Position numbers and translations under genes: made by a program. Shown piece by piece: positions 1-8,682 of a stretch of 64,000 bases of DNA. The notes under the pieces were generated by a model. The model had not been told where the DNA came from. It saw only the letters and a program-made list of their open reading frames with translations, and made no database searches. The stretch's first letter is position 1. Every line of letters starts with the position of its first letter. The stretch is from Ohtaekwangia sp036503775 (GTDB lineage Bacteria; Bacteroidota; Bacteroidia; Cytophagales; Cyclobacteriaceae), in assembly GCA_036503775.1 (NCBI GenBank), contig DASXWH010000170.1:1-64000 (forward strand), written 5' to 3'.

Positions 1-1808
1 CAGGAATAAGCGGAAATCTTTTGTGTGTTCACACTTTTGAAAAAAAGGTTTACGTAGGAACATCATTGGGATTATACGCGCTCGAAAAAGAAGAATACTA
101 TGACGAAATCATTTATTATGTAGACGTTGAAATTCCTGTCAGGCCTCAGGGAAAAAAATCCAAACAGGAAAAACAAACCGTTACACAGCCCACGGAAGTG
201 CCCGCAGCAAAACCTGTAGTCGAAACTGAATCAAAGAAGAAAGGCTTTCTTAGATTTTTAAAAAGGAATAGAAATAAGCAGGCTGAACAGGAGATAGCAA
301 ATGAGCCGATCAAGGCTCAGGAGGAAGCAGACCTGGTTAATGAGGAAGCGATTACAGGCCCCCGATATAAAAGAATAAAGAAAACCGAAAAAGTGCTGCG
401 TACATCGCAGTACGTATTCCGGAAAGTAAATGGAATTGATGCGAAGGTGACACAGCTTTTGGAATTCGAAGGAAAACTCATTGCTGTTGGCCTTGGTGGA
501 GTTTATCAGGTTGAAGGAAACTCATCCGTTACCGTTGTGGAAGAACCAGCGAGACTCGCCTATGCGTCTGACGTACTCGGATCGCTGATGGTCTCAACCT
601 ATGCAGATGACGTTCGCACATACAAACATCAATCTGATAAATGGACTTCAGTTGACTTCCTTCCCAATCTGCACGATCAGATAAGTTTTATACAAGATGG
701 AATTGCAGATGACGTTTGGCTCTTTGCGCTTGATAAAGCTTATAATCTTAAACTTGATAAAGGTGAAATAAAAGACATTGTAAGTACAGAAATCAAAAAC
801 CCTGCATTTGATGATGTAGTCGGCCTGATTCTCGGAAATGAAATTATTGTCGCCAATACCGAAGGTTTTTTTAGCTACGATGCCTCTAAAAATCTTTTTG
901 TTTCTATTGACTCACTGCCGCACCCTGTTCAGTATACCGCTAATAAAGGAAGTGTCCTTTTCAAGGACGCCCATCACTGGACGCTTCTGGCTAAGGAAAA
1001 GGGACAGAGTAATTTACAGTTGTTAAATCTTTCCAAAAGCCTCCGCTTTATTTCGGTTGAAGCTGACTCAGAGAATCTTTGGATAATCACAGACAACAAC
1101 GAGTTATTCAAATTTTTTGGTGAAATGTTCACACCCTATGACTCCGGTTATCCTTTGTTCTTACGCGCTGTTAATCACGGTGGAATACAGGTAAATCCTG
1201 AAAACCTTGACCTGGCGGAAAATAAGCAATCAATATCCTTTGAGGTCAGCAAACCCGACTATCTGGCAGCAGAAGCTATTGAATATCGGTATCAGCTGAA
1301 GGGTCTGGAGAATGTATGGTCAGAATGGTCAACTCAGTATAACATTGTTGACTTCCCCTATTTACCGGCTGGCGATTATACATTACTGTTTGAGTCCAGG
1401 GATGTGCTGGGCAGAATCTCTGAGCTTCCTGCCCTATCCTTCGAAGTACTTCCTCCTTACTGGAAACGTCCATGGTTCTATGCGTTGGAGTTTTTTGTTT
1501 TTGCTGCTTTTGTTTTGTTGTCGTTCAGATTAAGTACACGATTTCGCATTATAAGCCGGCTTCTTTCTCTGCTCACGATAATCATGCTGATACAATTTAT
1601 TCAGACCGTAATCAGCGAAACATTTGAAACACGGGCCAGTCCGGTTACGGATTTCTTCATGCAGGTATTTGTTGCATTCCTGATTTTACCGGTGGAAGGA
1701 TATCTCCGGAATTTGATGCTTCGCTCGCTGGATTCAAATAGTGGGCTGTACCGTTTCTTAACACCCAAAACCAATACGTCAGCGGAGGGCGATAAACAAG
1801 GGGAATAA
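1..1808 (+). CDS. Propeller/Y_Y_Y-domain membrane sensor without kinase (5' partial)
   Basis: The reading frame is open to the left edge with no stop before position 21, so the TTG there is probably internal and the true start lies outside the window. What remains resembles the sensor half of Bacteroidota hybrid two-component proteins: beta-propeller-like segments, then a Y_Y_Y domain near residues 395-475 (YRYQLKGLENVWSEWS, followed by LPAGDYTLLFESRD). Three or four hydrophobic stretches follow, after PPYWKRPWFYALEF, and then a short cytoplasmic tail. No HisKA, HATPase, GGDEF or DNA-binding domain follows, which is unusual because this architecture normally ends in an output module. A Lys/Glu-rich low-complexity insert (about residues 40-130) interrupts the propeller. 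Inference: an orphan periplasmic sensor that might signal through the multi-PAS kinase 0.8 kb downstream. Confidence 0.7.
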   Translation, partial: GISGNLLCVHTFEKKVYVGTSLGLYALEKEEYYDEIIYYVDVEIPVRPQGKKSKQEKQTVTQPTEVPAAKPVVETESKKKGFLRFLKRNRNKQAEQEIANEPIKAQEEADLVNEEAITGPRYKRIKKTEKVLRTSQYVFRKVNGIDAKVTQLLEFEGKLIAVGLGGVYQVEGNSSVTVVEEPARLAYASDVLGSLMVSTYADDVRTYKHQSDKWTSVDFLPNLHDQISFIQDGIADDVWLFALDKAYNLKLDKGEIKDIVSTEIKNPAFDDVVGLILGNEIIVANTEGFFSYDASKNLFVSIDSLPHPVQYTANKGSVLFKDAHHWTLLAKEKGQSNLQLLNLSKSLRFISVEADSENLWIITDNNELFKFFGEMFTPYDSGYPLFLRAVNHGGIQVNPENLDLAENKQSISFEVSKPDYLAAEAIEYRYQLKGLENVWSEWSTQYNIVDFPYLPAGDYTLLFESRDVLGRISELPALSFEVLPPYWKRPWFYALEFFVFAAFVLLSFRLSTRFRIISRLLSLLTIIMLIQFIQTVISETFETRASPVTDFFMQVFVAFLILPVEGYLRNLMLRSLDSNSGLYRFLTPKTNTSAEGDKQGE

Positions 1809-1851
1809 TTTTTAATTAAATTCACTCATTCGGTTTTTTAACCCTCTTGTT

Positions 1852-2583
1852 ATGACATTGAAAATCCGCATTATACCAATCCTTATAATTTTGATATTGT
1901 TTTCGTGTAAAACGAAAACAACGGATAATATTTCCAGACCTGTATCAGTGCCTGTATTTGATCCGGATTTCTCCGAACCAGCAGCGGTACAACTTGCAGA
2001 CAGTATTGCATCTGCAGCCGGAGGCTTTCATGCGTGGAATGATGTACGTGCTCTGTCATGGAGTTTTAACGCCTGGAACTTTACATGGGATAAAGTGAGC
2101 GGGCGCGTTAGAGCAAAATCATCCGAAAGAGATTTTGTTTGTTTATTCGGCACAGCTACCCATGATGCTAAGATGAAAATGAATGGCACAGAAGTCACAG
2201 ATAAAAGTACAATAAACCAACGGCTTGACTCTGTGCGCCTGGCCTTTCGCGAAAGTGCTCAGATTTTAACGATGCCTTTTAATCTTAAAGCGCCCGGAGC
2301 AAAACTTATATACGAGGGAGAGCAGGAAGATGGTGGGGTAAAATACAATATTCTGGAAGGCTCAAATGAAAAAGATTCGTCAGTATATTTTGACCACTTT
2401 CAATTACTGGTTGCTCTTGATGACAATTTAATAAAGAGATGCAATTGTGTTCGCAATGGGGATTCTCTGGCGATATCCTTTGAGAAGTATAGCAAATACG
2501 GAAAGATACTTTTATCAGACGGGTATGTAAAGAATGTAAAAATTGAAGAAGACCTTCCTGACAGTTTCTTCTCTGATTTATAG
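1852..2583 (+). CDS. Lipoprotein of unknown function (243 aa)
   Basis: The protein begins with a lysine-containing hydrophobic signal sequence ending LILFSC (Cys19), a lipobox, so it should be an envelope lipoprotein. The mature part has an Ala/Gly helix (SIASAAGGFHAWNDV) followed by alternating beta-type sequence with many aromatic residues (WSFNAWNFTWDKV). This resembles small Bacteroidota lipoproteins with a lipoprotein-carrier-like (LolA/LolB-like) fold, but I cannot name the family with certainty. It lies 43 bases after the propeller protein and 13 bases before the PAS kinase on the same strand, so the three may be co-transcribed. Confidence 0.65.
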   Translation: MTLKIRIIPILIILILFSCKTKTTDNISRPVSVPVFDPDFSEPAAVQLADSIASAAGGFHAWNDVRALSWSFNAWNFTWDKVSGRVRAKSSERDFVCLFGTATHDAKMKMNGTEVTDKSTINQRLDSVRLAFRESAQILTMPFNLKAPGAKLIYEGEQEDGGVKYNILEGSNEKDSSVYFDHFQLLVALDDNLIKRCNCVRNGDSLAISFEKYSKYGKILLSDGYVKNVKIEEDLPDSFFSDL

Positions 2584-2596
2584 TACCTGAATACCC

Positions 2597-5260
2597 ATGG
2601 CATTGAAGAAAAAAGGAGTTCACCAGTTAAGTGAAAAGGGCTTTCAGGCACTCATTCAAAATTTGCATGAAGGTATCGTTGTGTATGATCAAAAAGGCAA
2701 AATAAAGTTTGCCAGTAAATCAGCGCAGAAGATTACCGGATATCCGGATAAAGAACTGATAGGAAAGGATGGCAAAAAGTTCTTGCAATCTGATGATGTA
2801 GAGGAGGCCCGTGAAATTTTTCATAGTGTACTTCAAAAGCCAGGGCAAAGCATTAATTTCTTTCAACGCATAAGGCATAAAAAAGGTCATTTCTTCTGGG
2901 CAGAATCCAGGCTAACCAACTTTACGAATATCCCGGAAATCAATGGTATAGTCTCAAATTTCAGAGACGTAACCGAAAGTAGGATAGCTGAGGAAAAAGT
3001 AAGACAAAGCCAACAGCTTCTTGAAACCATAAATCAGAATTTATCCGAGGGAATTTACATGGGTATTGTGGGGGAGAAATTCATTTATGTAAATGATGCT
3101 TTTCTCAAGATGTTTAATTACAGGAGTTTTAAGGAAGTTCAGAAGATTAAACCAGCAGATGTTTACGCTAATGATAGCGATCGTAAAAGGATCGTTGATG
3201 TTTTGCTGAAATCAAAAAAGCTAAAAGGCGAAGAAACCTTATTCAGAAAAAAGGACGGAAAACAATTCTGGGGTATTCTAAACACTAGTCTGATTCACCA
3301 GATCGGTAAGAAGAGTTATTTTGTAGGAAGTATTCGTGATATTTCCCGGGAGAAGCAAGCCGCCTCCGACCTTATCGACTCCCGCAATTTTTTGAACAAT
3401 ATTATAAATACGGTTGGGGCTCCAATCTTTGTGAAAGACGAAAAGCACCGCTGGATTTTGTTCAACAAACACTTTGCAGATCTGATGGGCAAAACACATG
3501 AGCAGCTCATGGGAAAAACAGACAAAGATTTCATTCCTGCAAAAGAGGTTAAGGGCTTCTGGAAAATTGATGATGAAGTTCTTCGAACGGGTAAAACCAT
3601 TCATAATCATGAGCGCATAACAACGACCGATGGGCAGGTTCATGAACTTCTCACAGTAAAATCCCGGTACCGTAATGAGCATAATGAAAAGTTTGTAATT
3701 GGTTTTATTACCGACATCACCCACATTAAAGGAACCGAGGAAAAAATAAATCAGCTTAACGCTAACCTTCGCGGAATACTTGAGAGTACAAAGGAATCGG
3801 TTTATGCAGTTGATAGTGATTTGAATTATCTGGCGTTTAATGAGAATCACAGCCGGATAATGAAAAACCTGTATAGTGCAGCAATAGAAATCGGAAAGAA
3901 TAAAATTCAGTATTTCAAAAACTCCAGTGACTCTCATTGGGTTGAATCTGAAATAAAACGTGCGTTGCGTGGTAATCATTTTATTTCTGAACATTATCTG
4001 GAGTACCCGGGATTTACCGGATATATTCAAACAACCTTCAACCCCATTCGCAATAGCAAAAACGAAGTTCGTGGGGTGGCTGTTTTTGTCAATGACGTCA
4101 CTCAGCGGAAGCAGTTTGAAGAAATTATAAAATCAATCAATGCCAATCTCAGAGCCGTTCTTGAAAGCACCACGGATCATATTCTGGCAGTTGATCAGAA
4201 CTTCAGGTATATAACATTTAACAGAGCTCATGCAGAATCCTTTAAAATTCTTTTCGGTGCAGATATAAAATTTGGAAGCTCATTCATTGATATTCTTACC
4301 CCGGAACTGCAAAAGACAGCTTTGAGGGAGGTAGGGAAGGCACTCAACGGTGAGCAGTTTATCATCGAAGAACAGCTGGTGAAAGATTCTGTTTTTGAAG
4401 TTTCATTTAACCCCATCCGAAAAGAATCAGGTGAAATAACAGGCGTTGCCATATTCGCCAGAGAAATATCACAGCGGAAAGCCATTGAAGAAAAACTGAA
4501 GCAATTGAATGATGAGCTAACCAGGCAAAATACACAACTGGCAGCTCAGGAAGATGCGCTTAAGACCACGTTAAATCAATTGTCAGAGAAGAATTACGAG
4601 CTTGATCAGCTTATGTATAAAACATCGCATGATTTGCGGTCGCCCCTGAGTTCTATTATGGGGTTGGTGAACCTGGCTATTCTGGACACAGACTCATCAA
4701 ACAGCAAGGAATACCTGGGGAAAATAGAAGGACGGATCAAAAAACTGGATGAATTTATCAGATCCATGCTAAACTACGCACGGGTAAACCGGGTTGAGTT
4801 AACGCAGGAGCGAATTAACTTAAGAGAGGTTGCCCTCACCTGCATTCGGGAACTTGAATACCTTGAAAACTTCAGCGCCATTGAAACCAAACTTGACTGC
4901 GAAGGCAATGATTCCATAATAACAGACCCCCTTCGTATTCGAATTATTTTCAGCAACATTATTTCCAATGCCTATAAGTATTATAATTCGGATGTTAAGA
5001 GTTTCCTGAAAATTGGAATAAACGTAGGGCAGCGAATCATTAGAATAGATTTTTCAGATAATGGAATCGGTATCAAACCAGAACACATGGATAAGATATT
5101 TAACATGTTTTATCGGGCAACCGATCGATCGCAGGGATCGGGTTTGGGGATGTACATCGTAAAACAAGCCGTAGACAAATTGAAAGGTCAGATAAAAATA
5201 CAAAGTGAATTCGGGCAGGGAACCCATATTCGTATTACAATACCTGCGGTATCAGAATAA
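2597..5260 (+). CDS. Multi-PAS sensor histidine kinase
   Basis: An 887-residue cytoplasmic sensor kinase with no convincing membrane segment. Five PAS domains can be followed at about residues 14-125, 140-255, 265-380, 384-500 and 511-625. Numbers 4 and 5 share the opening INxNANLRxxLEST and look like a tandem duplication. A coiled coil (about 630-670) leads into a HisKA domain with the phosphoacceptor at His678 in SHDLRSPL. The HATPase domain has an N box (NIISNAYKYY), DNGIGI and GSGLGMYIVK. There is no receiver domain and no response regulator gene beside it, so it is an orphan kinase whose partner must be encoded elsewhere. Several PAS domains carry the FRDVTE/IRDIS-type ending seen in signal-relay PAS modules. 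The ligand cannot be deduced. Confidence 0.93.
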   Translation: MALKKKGVHQLSEKGFQALIQNLHEGIVVYDQKGKIKFASKSAQKITGYPDKELIGKDGKKFLQSDDVEEAREIFHSVLQKPGQSINFFQRIRHKKGHFFWAESRLTNFTNIPEINGIVSNFRDVTESRIAEEKVRQSQQLLETINQNLSEGIYMGIVGEKFIYVNDAFLKMFNYRSFKEVQKIKPADVYANDSDRKRIVDVLLKSKKLKGEETLFRKKDGKQFWGILNTSLIHQIGKKSYFVGSIRDISREKQAASDLIDSRNFLNNIINTVGAPIFVKDEKHRWILFNKHFADLMGKTHEQLMGKTDKDFIPAKEVKGFWKIDDEVLRTGKTIHNHERITTTDGQVHELLTVKSRYRNEHNEKFVIGFITDITHIKGTEEKINQLNANLRGILESTKESVYAVDSDLNYLAFNENHSRIMKNLYSAAIEIGKNKIQYFKNSSDSHWVESEIKRALRGNHFISEHYLEYPGFTGYIQTTFNPIRNSKNEVRGVAVFVNDVTQRKQFEEIIKSINANLRAVLESTTDHILAVDQNFRYITFNRAHAESFKILFGADIKFGSSFIDILTPELQKTALREVGKALNGEQFIIEEQLVKDSVFEVSFNPIRKESGEITGVAIFAREISQRKAIEEKLKQLNDELTRQNTQLAAQEDALKTTLNQLSEKNYELDQLMYKTSHDLRSPLSSIMGLVNLAILDTDSSNSKEYLGKIEGRIKKLDEFIRSMLNYARVNRVELTQERINLREVALTCIRELEYLENFSAIETKLDCEGNDSIITDPLRIRIIFSNIISNAYKYYNSDVKSFLKIGINVGQRIIRIDFSDNGIGIKPEHMDKIFNMFYRATDRSQGSGLGMYIVKQAVDKLKGQIKIQSEFGQGTHIRITIPAVSE

Positions 5261-5315
5261 GTATTTTTACATTTGGGTAATGTCTGAGACCTCGATGAAA
5301 ACTATCCTGTAGCTG

Positions 5316-6611
5316 ATGATTCGCTTTCTGCTTATCCCTCTGATCACGTGTTTGTTTTTTTGCTGTTCTCCGGTTTCTCAACGCGCGGTAACCAGGACAA
5401 TGCAGACGGTTGAGGCAAAATTTCAGAATCACACGGGTTTTGTGCTCTATGATCCTCTTCAGAAAAAGACATTATACGACTATAAAGGTTCCCACTATTT
5501 TACGCCAGGATCTAATACTAAAATCTTTACATTCTTCGCCAGCCTGAAACTACTGGGTGATTCTGTTCCCGGCATACGGTATGCAACAAGTGGAGATTCA
5601 CTGATCTTTTGGGGAACAGGTGACCCATCTTTACTTTACACCAAAACACACACGAATAATAAGGTGATGGATTTTCTTGGTAAGGAAGCATCGACTTACC
5701 GTTTATTTTATTCTCCAGCTAATTTCAATACAGAATATTTTGGAAGGGGCTGGGCTTGGGATGATTATAACGATTACTACTCCACGGAAAGATCATCCTT
5801 ACCGCTTTATGGAAATATTGTTACCGTTTCAAACGGAAGTAAAAGACTGAACATTGATCCTCCTTTTTTAAGGAAAAGTGTTTTTATGGGAGAGAAAAGG
5901 GCAAAACCTGAAGTAAGGCGTGAAGAAGGATCCAATTTGATCACCTATCATCCTGGAAATTATACAACAAAGAAAGTCTTTGAAATTCCTGTCAAAGTAA
6001 CACCTGAACTTACCCGCGATCTGCTGGCCGACACACTAAAGCAAAATGTACAGCTGGTGAATATTCCTGTGCGAAAGGACACACGCTATGTTAATAGCAT
6101 TCCAACAGATAGCTTATATAAGGTTATGATGAAGGAGAGTGACAATTTTGTTGCTGAACAACTACTGCTACTCTGTTCAAACGCTGTCAGCGATACCTTA
6201 GATCCGGACATCGCGATCAAATATGTCACGAAAGAATTTCTGACGGGACTTACTGATAAACCCATATGGATTGATGGCTCTGGTCTCTCACGGTATAATC
6301 TTTTTACCCCAAGAACGATAGCTCAACTTTGGGAAAAAATTTATAGTGAGGTACCCCGCGAAAGACTTTTCTCCTTGCTTGCAACCGGAGGCACTGTGGG
6401 TACACTTAAGAATTATTTCAAAAGTGAGCAACCGTATGTTTTTGGAAAAACAGGCACCCTAAGCAACAATCATTGTTTAAGTGGATTTCTCGTAACGAAA
6501 CATGGCCGTATTCTCATTTTTTCGTTTATGAATAGCAATTTTGTAAGACCTGTTAGTGAGATAAGGATTGAAATGGAACACATACTGAAAGATTTCTATG
6601 AAAAGCTTTAA
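5316..6611 (+). CDS. D-alanyl-D-alanine carboxypeptidase/endopeptidase, PBP4 (peptidase S13) family
   Basis: A penicillin-binding hydrolase that trims or cuts peptide cross-links in peptidoglycan. The three active-site motifs of the S13 family are present in order: SxxK as Ser66-Asn-Thr-Lys69, SxN as Ser275-Asp-Asn277, and KTG at Lys378-Thr-Gly. The 431-residue length and the roughly 210-residue gap between SxxK and SxN fit the family, which carries extra domains there. The N terminus (CLFFCCSP) looks like a lipoprotein signal, implying attachment to a membrane rather than free periplasmic location. Its end overlaps the start of the following NagZ-like glycosidase by 14 bases, so the two are very probably translationally coupled and work together in cell-wall turnover. 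Confidence 0.9.
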   Translation: MIRFLLIPLITCLFFCCSPVSQRAVTRTMQTVEAKFQNHTGFVLYDPLQKKTLYDYKGSHYFTPGSNTKIFTFFASLKLLGDSVPGIRYATSGDSLIFWGTGDPSLLYTKTHTNNKVMDFLGKEASTYRLFYSPANFNTEYFGRGWAWDDYNDYYSTERSSLPLYGNIVTVSNGSKRLNIDPPFLRKSVFMGEKRAKPEVRREEGSNLITYHPGNYTTKKVFEIPVKVTPELTRDLLADTLKQNVQLVNIPVRKDTRYVNSIPTDSLYKVMMKESDNFVAEQLLLLCSNAVSDTLDPDIAIKYVTKEFLTGLTDKPIWIDGSGLSRYNLFTPRTIAQLWEKIYSEVPRERLFSLLATGGTVGTLKNYFKSEQPYVFGKTGTLSNNHCLSGFLVTKHGRILIFSFMNSNFVRPVSEIRIEMEHILKDFYEKL

Positions 6612-7827
6612 GAACTTCCTTGGCCTGCTACTTCTTTTTGCATCAACAAATTGCATGTATGCTCAACATTTGGATAGTCTTTCCATTAAGATTGGACAAA
6701 TGATTTTGATCGGATTTCCAAAATCAGAAGTTGACTCAACAGTTCTTAAAGAAATTGCTGAAGGTAAAGTTGGGGCGATTATATTTTTCGAGAAAAACAT
6801 CCCTCCCCGGAATTCATTTGTAGCAATGAAAAAATTGACCTGGACTTATCAACAGGCCGCTCCCATTCCGCTCCTGATTGGCATTGATCAGGAAGGTGGA
6901 AAGGTCAACAGGTTAAAAAACAAATATGGTTTTCCCTCAACCATCACAGCAGCTGACATAGGAAAATCAAAAAGCATAGACTCCGTCCGGTTCTATAGCG
7001 AAGCTACGGCATCAACACTTTCTGGTTTGGGATTCAATATCAACTTCGGGCCCGTGGTAGATCTTTCTTCAAATCCAACCAACCCCATTATAGCAAAACA
7101 CGGCAGGGCTTTTTCAGCTAATGAAGATTCGGTTGTTTTGTTTGCTAAAGAAGTAATCAAAACTCACCGAAAGTATAATGTGCTCACCTCACTGAAACAT
7201 TTTCCAGGACACGGCAGCTCTAAAGATGACACCCACCTGGGAATTGCAGATGTTACCAATACATGGGAAGAACGCGAGCTTAAACCATATCAGGTTCTGA
7301 TAGACTCCGGTTATGCTGATGCGGTAATGACTTCACATATTGTAAACATGAAACTGGATAAGAATGGAAATCCGGGAACACTCTCAGCTGATATTATAAA
7401 CGGAATTTTACGGCAGAGACTTCATTTCAATGGAGTGGTATTTACGGATGATATGCAGATGCATGCAATAGCTAAGAACTATGGATTTGAGGAGGCCATC
7501 AGATTAGCGATTAATGCAGGTGTTGATATCATGACATTCTCCAATAACATTGCCGGAACCGATACGCGCACGGTGGACAGAGTACAGCAGGTGATCCGGC
7601 AAATGATTGAACGGGGTGAGGTTTCTGAAAAGCGAATTGATGAAAGCTTCAGACGAATAATGAACCTAAAACATAAACTCGTTGCTGGAGAAAATCTGCT
7701 GACCTATAAGAAGGAGCTTGCTAAAGCTGAACAGGAAATTTCCGGACTTCAGGAACAGTTGAAAAAAGCTACTCAACCTATTCCGGATACAGGTAAAAAG
7801 AAGAAAAAAAAGAAATCAAGGAAGTAA
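6598..7827 (+). CDS. Beta-N-acetylhexosaminidase, glycoside hydrolase family 3 (NagZ-like)
   Basis: This enzyme likely removes N-acetylglucosamine from peptidoglycan fragments. GH3 hallmarks are visible: IDQEGGKVNR, the KHFPGHGSS...DTH loop that carries the His/Asp general acid/base pair of NagZ-type enzymes, and the nucleophile Asp284 in FTDDMQM. A signal peptide ending CMYAQ implies export, unlike cytoplasmic E. coli NagZ; exported NagZ-like proteins are common in Bacteroidota. The last 60 residues form a charged coiled coil ending in a poly-lysine tail (KKKKKKS), an addition to the catalytic core. It overlaps the PBP4-family gene by 14 bases, which supports a joint role in peptidoglycan remodelling. 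Substrate specificity is inferred from the family only. Confidence 0.9.
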   Translation: MKSFKNFLGLLLLFASTNCMYAQHLDSLSIKIGQMILIGFPKSEVDSTVLKEIAEGKVGAIIFFEKNIPPRNSFVAMKKLTWTYQQAAPIPLLIGIDQEGGKVNRLKNKYGFPSTITAADIGKSKSIDSVRFYSEATASTLSGLGFNINFGPVVDLSSNPTNPIIAKHGRAFSANEDSVVLFAKEVIKTHRKYNVLTSLKHFPGHGSSKDDTHLGIADVTNTWEERELKPYQVLIDSGYADAVMTSHIVNMKLDKNGNPGTLSADIINGILRQRLHFNGVVFTDDMQMHAIAKNYGFEEAIRLAINAGVDIMTFSNNIAGTDTRTVDRVQQVIRQMIERGEVSEKRIDESFRRIMNLKHKLVAGENLLTYKKELAKAEQEISGLQEQLKKATQPIPDTGKKKKKKKSRK

Positions 7828-7864
7828 TACCCGAGAAGTAACTACTATCATAGAACATATTGAT

Positions 7865-8671
7865 ATGCTTCCCTTCCGAATACAAGAAGCAACACAAGCA
7901 AAAGTCCCCATCATTGTGAGCATTCCTCACTGTGGAGTTCTGTTTCCGGAAGAGATAGCAGAAGAATATAAACCAAATCTCATTTCAAAACCGGATGACA
8001 CAGATTGGTTTGTCGATAAGCTTTATGACTTTGTTCCGGCCATGGGGATCACCATGATCACCGCTGTAAACAGCCGGTGGGTAATTGATCTAAACCGTGA
8101 TCGTAACAGCAAGCCGCTGTATACAGATGGTCGTATTATAACGGCTCTATGTCCAACAACTACATTTTTGGGTGAACCAATATACCGCGATGAAAGAAGC
8201 TTTGTTTCAGAGAATGAAGTGGAGCGGAGGTATGTGAATTATTATAAACCCTATCATGACAAAATTCAATCCTTATTAAATGAAAGAATAAAGGAATTTG
8301 GTCAGGTACTATTGTGGGATTGTCATTCCATCCGGCAAATTGTTCCAACCATCCAATCCGCAAAGTTCCCGGATATGATCCTGGGTGATTCAGATGAAAA
8401 GTCTGCAGCTAAAAAACTTATTGAGGCTGCACACGACTCTTTATCGTCTTCTGATTATTCCTTAAATCATAATCATCCATTTAAAGGAGGAACGATCACA
8501 AGAACGTTCGGCAAACCCGAAATTAATCAGCACGCATTGCAACTCGAAATGACCAAGGTTAACTACATGAATGATGAAGAAACAGCGTATGATCATTTAC
8601 GTTCAGAAAAAATGAAGAAACTGCTTTCTCAAACCTTCCAAAACCTGATCAGTGTACTTTTGAATGAATAA
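7865..8671 (+). CDS. hutG: N-formylglutamate amidohydrolase (HutG-type)
   Basis: A 268-residue member of the N-formylglutamate amidohydrolase family, which releases formate from N-formyl-L-glutamate to give glutamate. Recognised by the opening VSIPHCGVLFPEE, the DTDWFVDKLYDF segment, NSRWVIDLNRDRN and the DCHS metal-site motif. No signal peptide, so cytoplasmic. The following gene starts 11 bases later and encodes formimidoylglutamate deiminase, the enzyme that makes formylglutamate. That pairing strongly supports the assignment to the final step of the five-step histidine degradation route. The earlier enzymes (HutH, HutU, HutI) are not in the window. Confidence 0.88.
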   Translation: MLPFRIQEATQAKVPIIVSIPHCGVLFPEEIAEEYKPNLISKPDDTDWFVDKLYDFVPAMGITMITAVNSRWVIDLNRDRNSKPLYTDGRIITALCPTTTFLGEPIYRDERSFVSENEVERRYVNYYKPYHDKIQSLLNERIKEFGQVLLWDCHSIRQIVPTIQSAKFPDMILGDSDEKSAAKKLIEAAHDSLSSSDYSLNHNHPFKGGTITRTFGKPEINQHALQLEMTKVNYMNDEETAYDHLRSEKMKKLLSQTFQNLISVLLNE

Positions 8672-8682
8672 TCGAAAACCAC

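Noticed and set aside
3278..4030. 250-residue antisense ORF in the PAS kinase gene
   Set aside because: It is antisense to clear PAS domains, has no recognisable domain or start context, and is explained by codon bias of the real gene.
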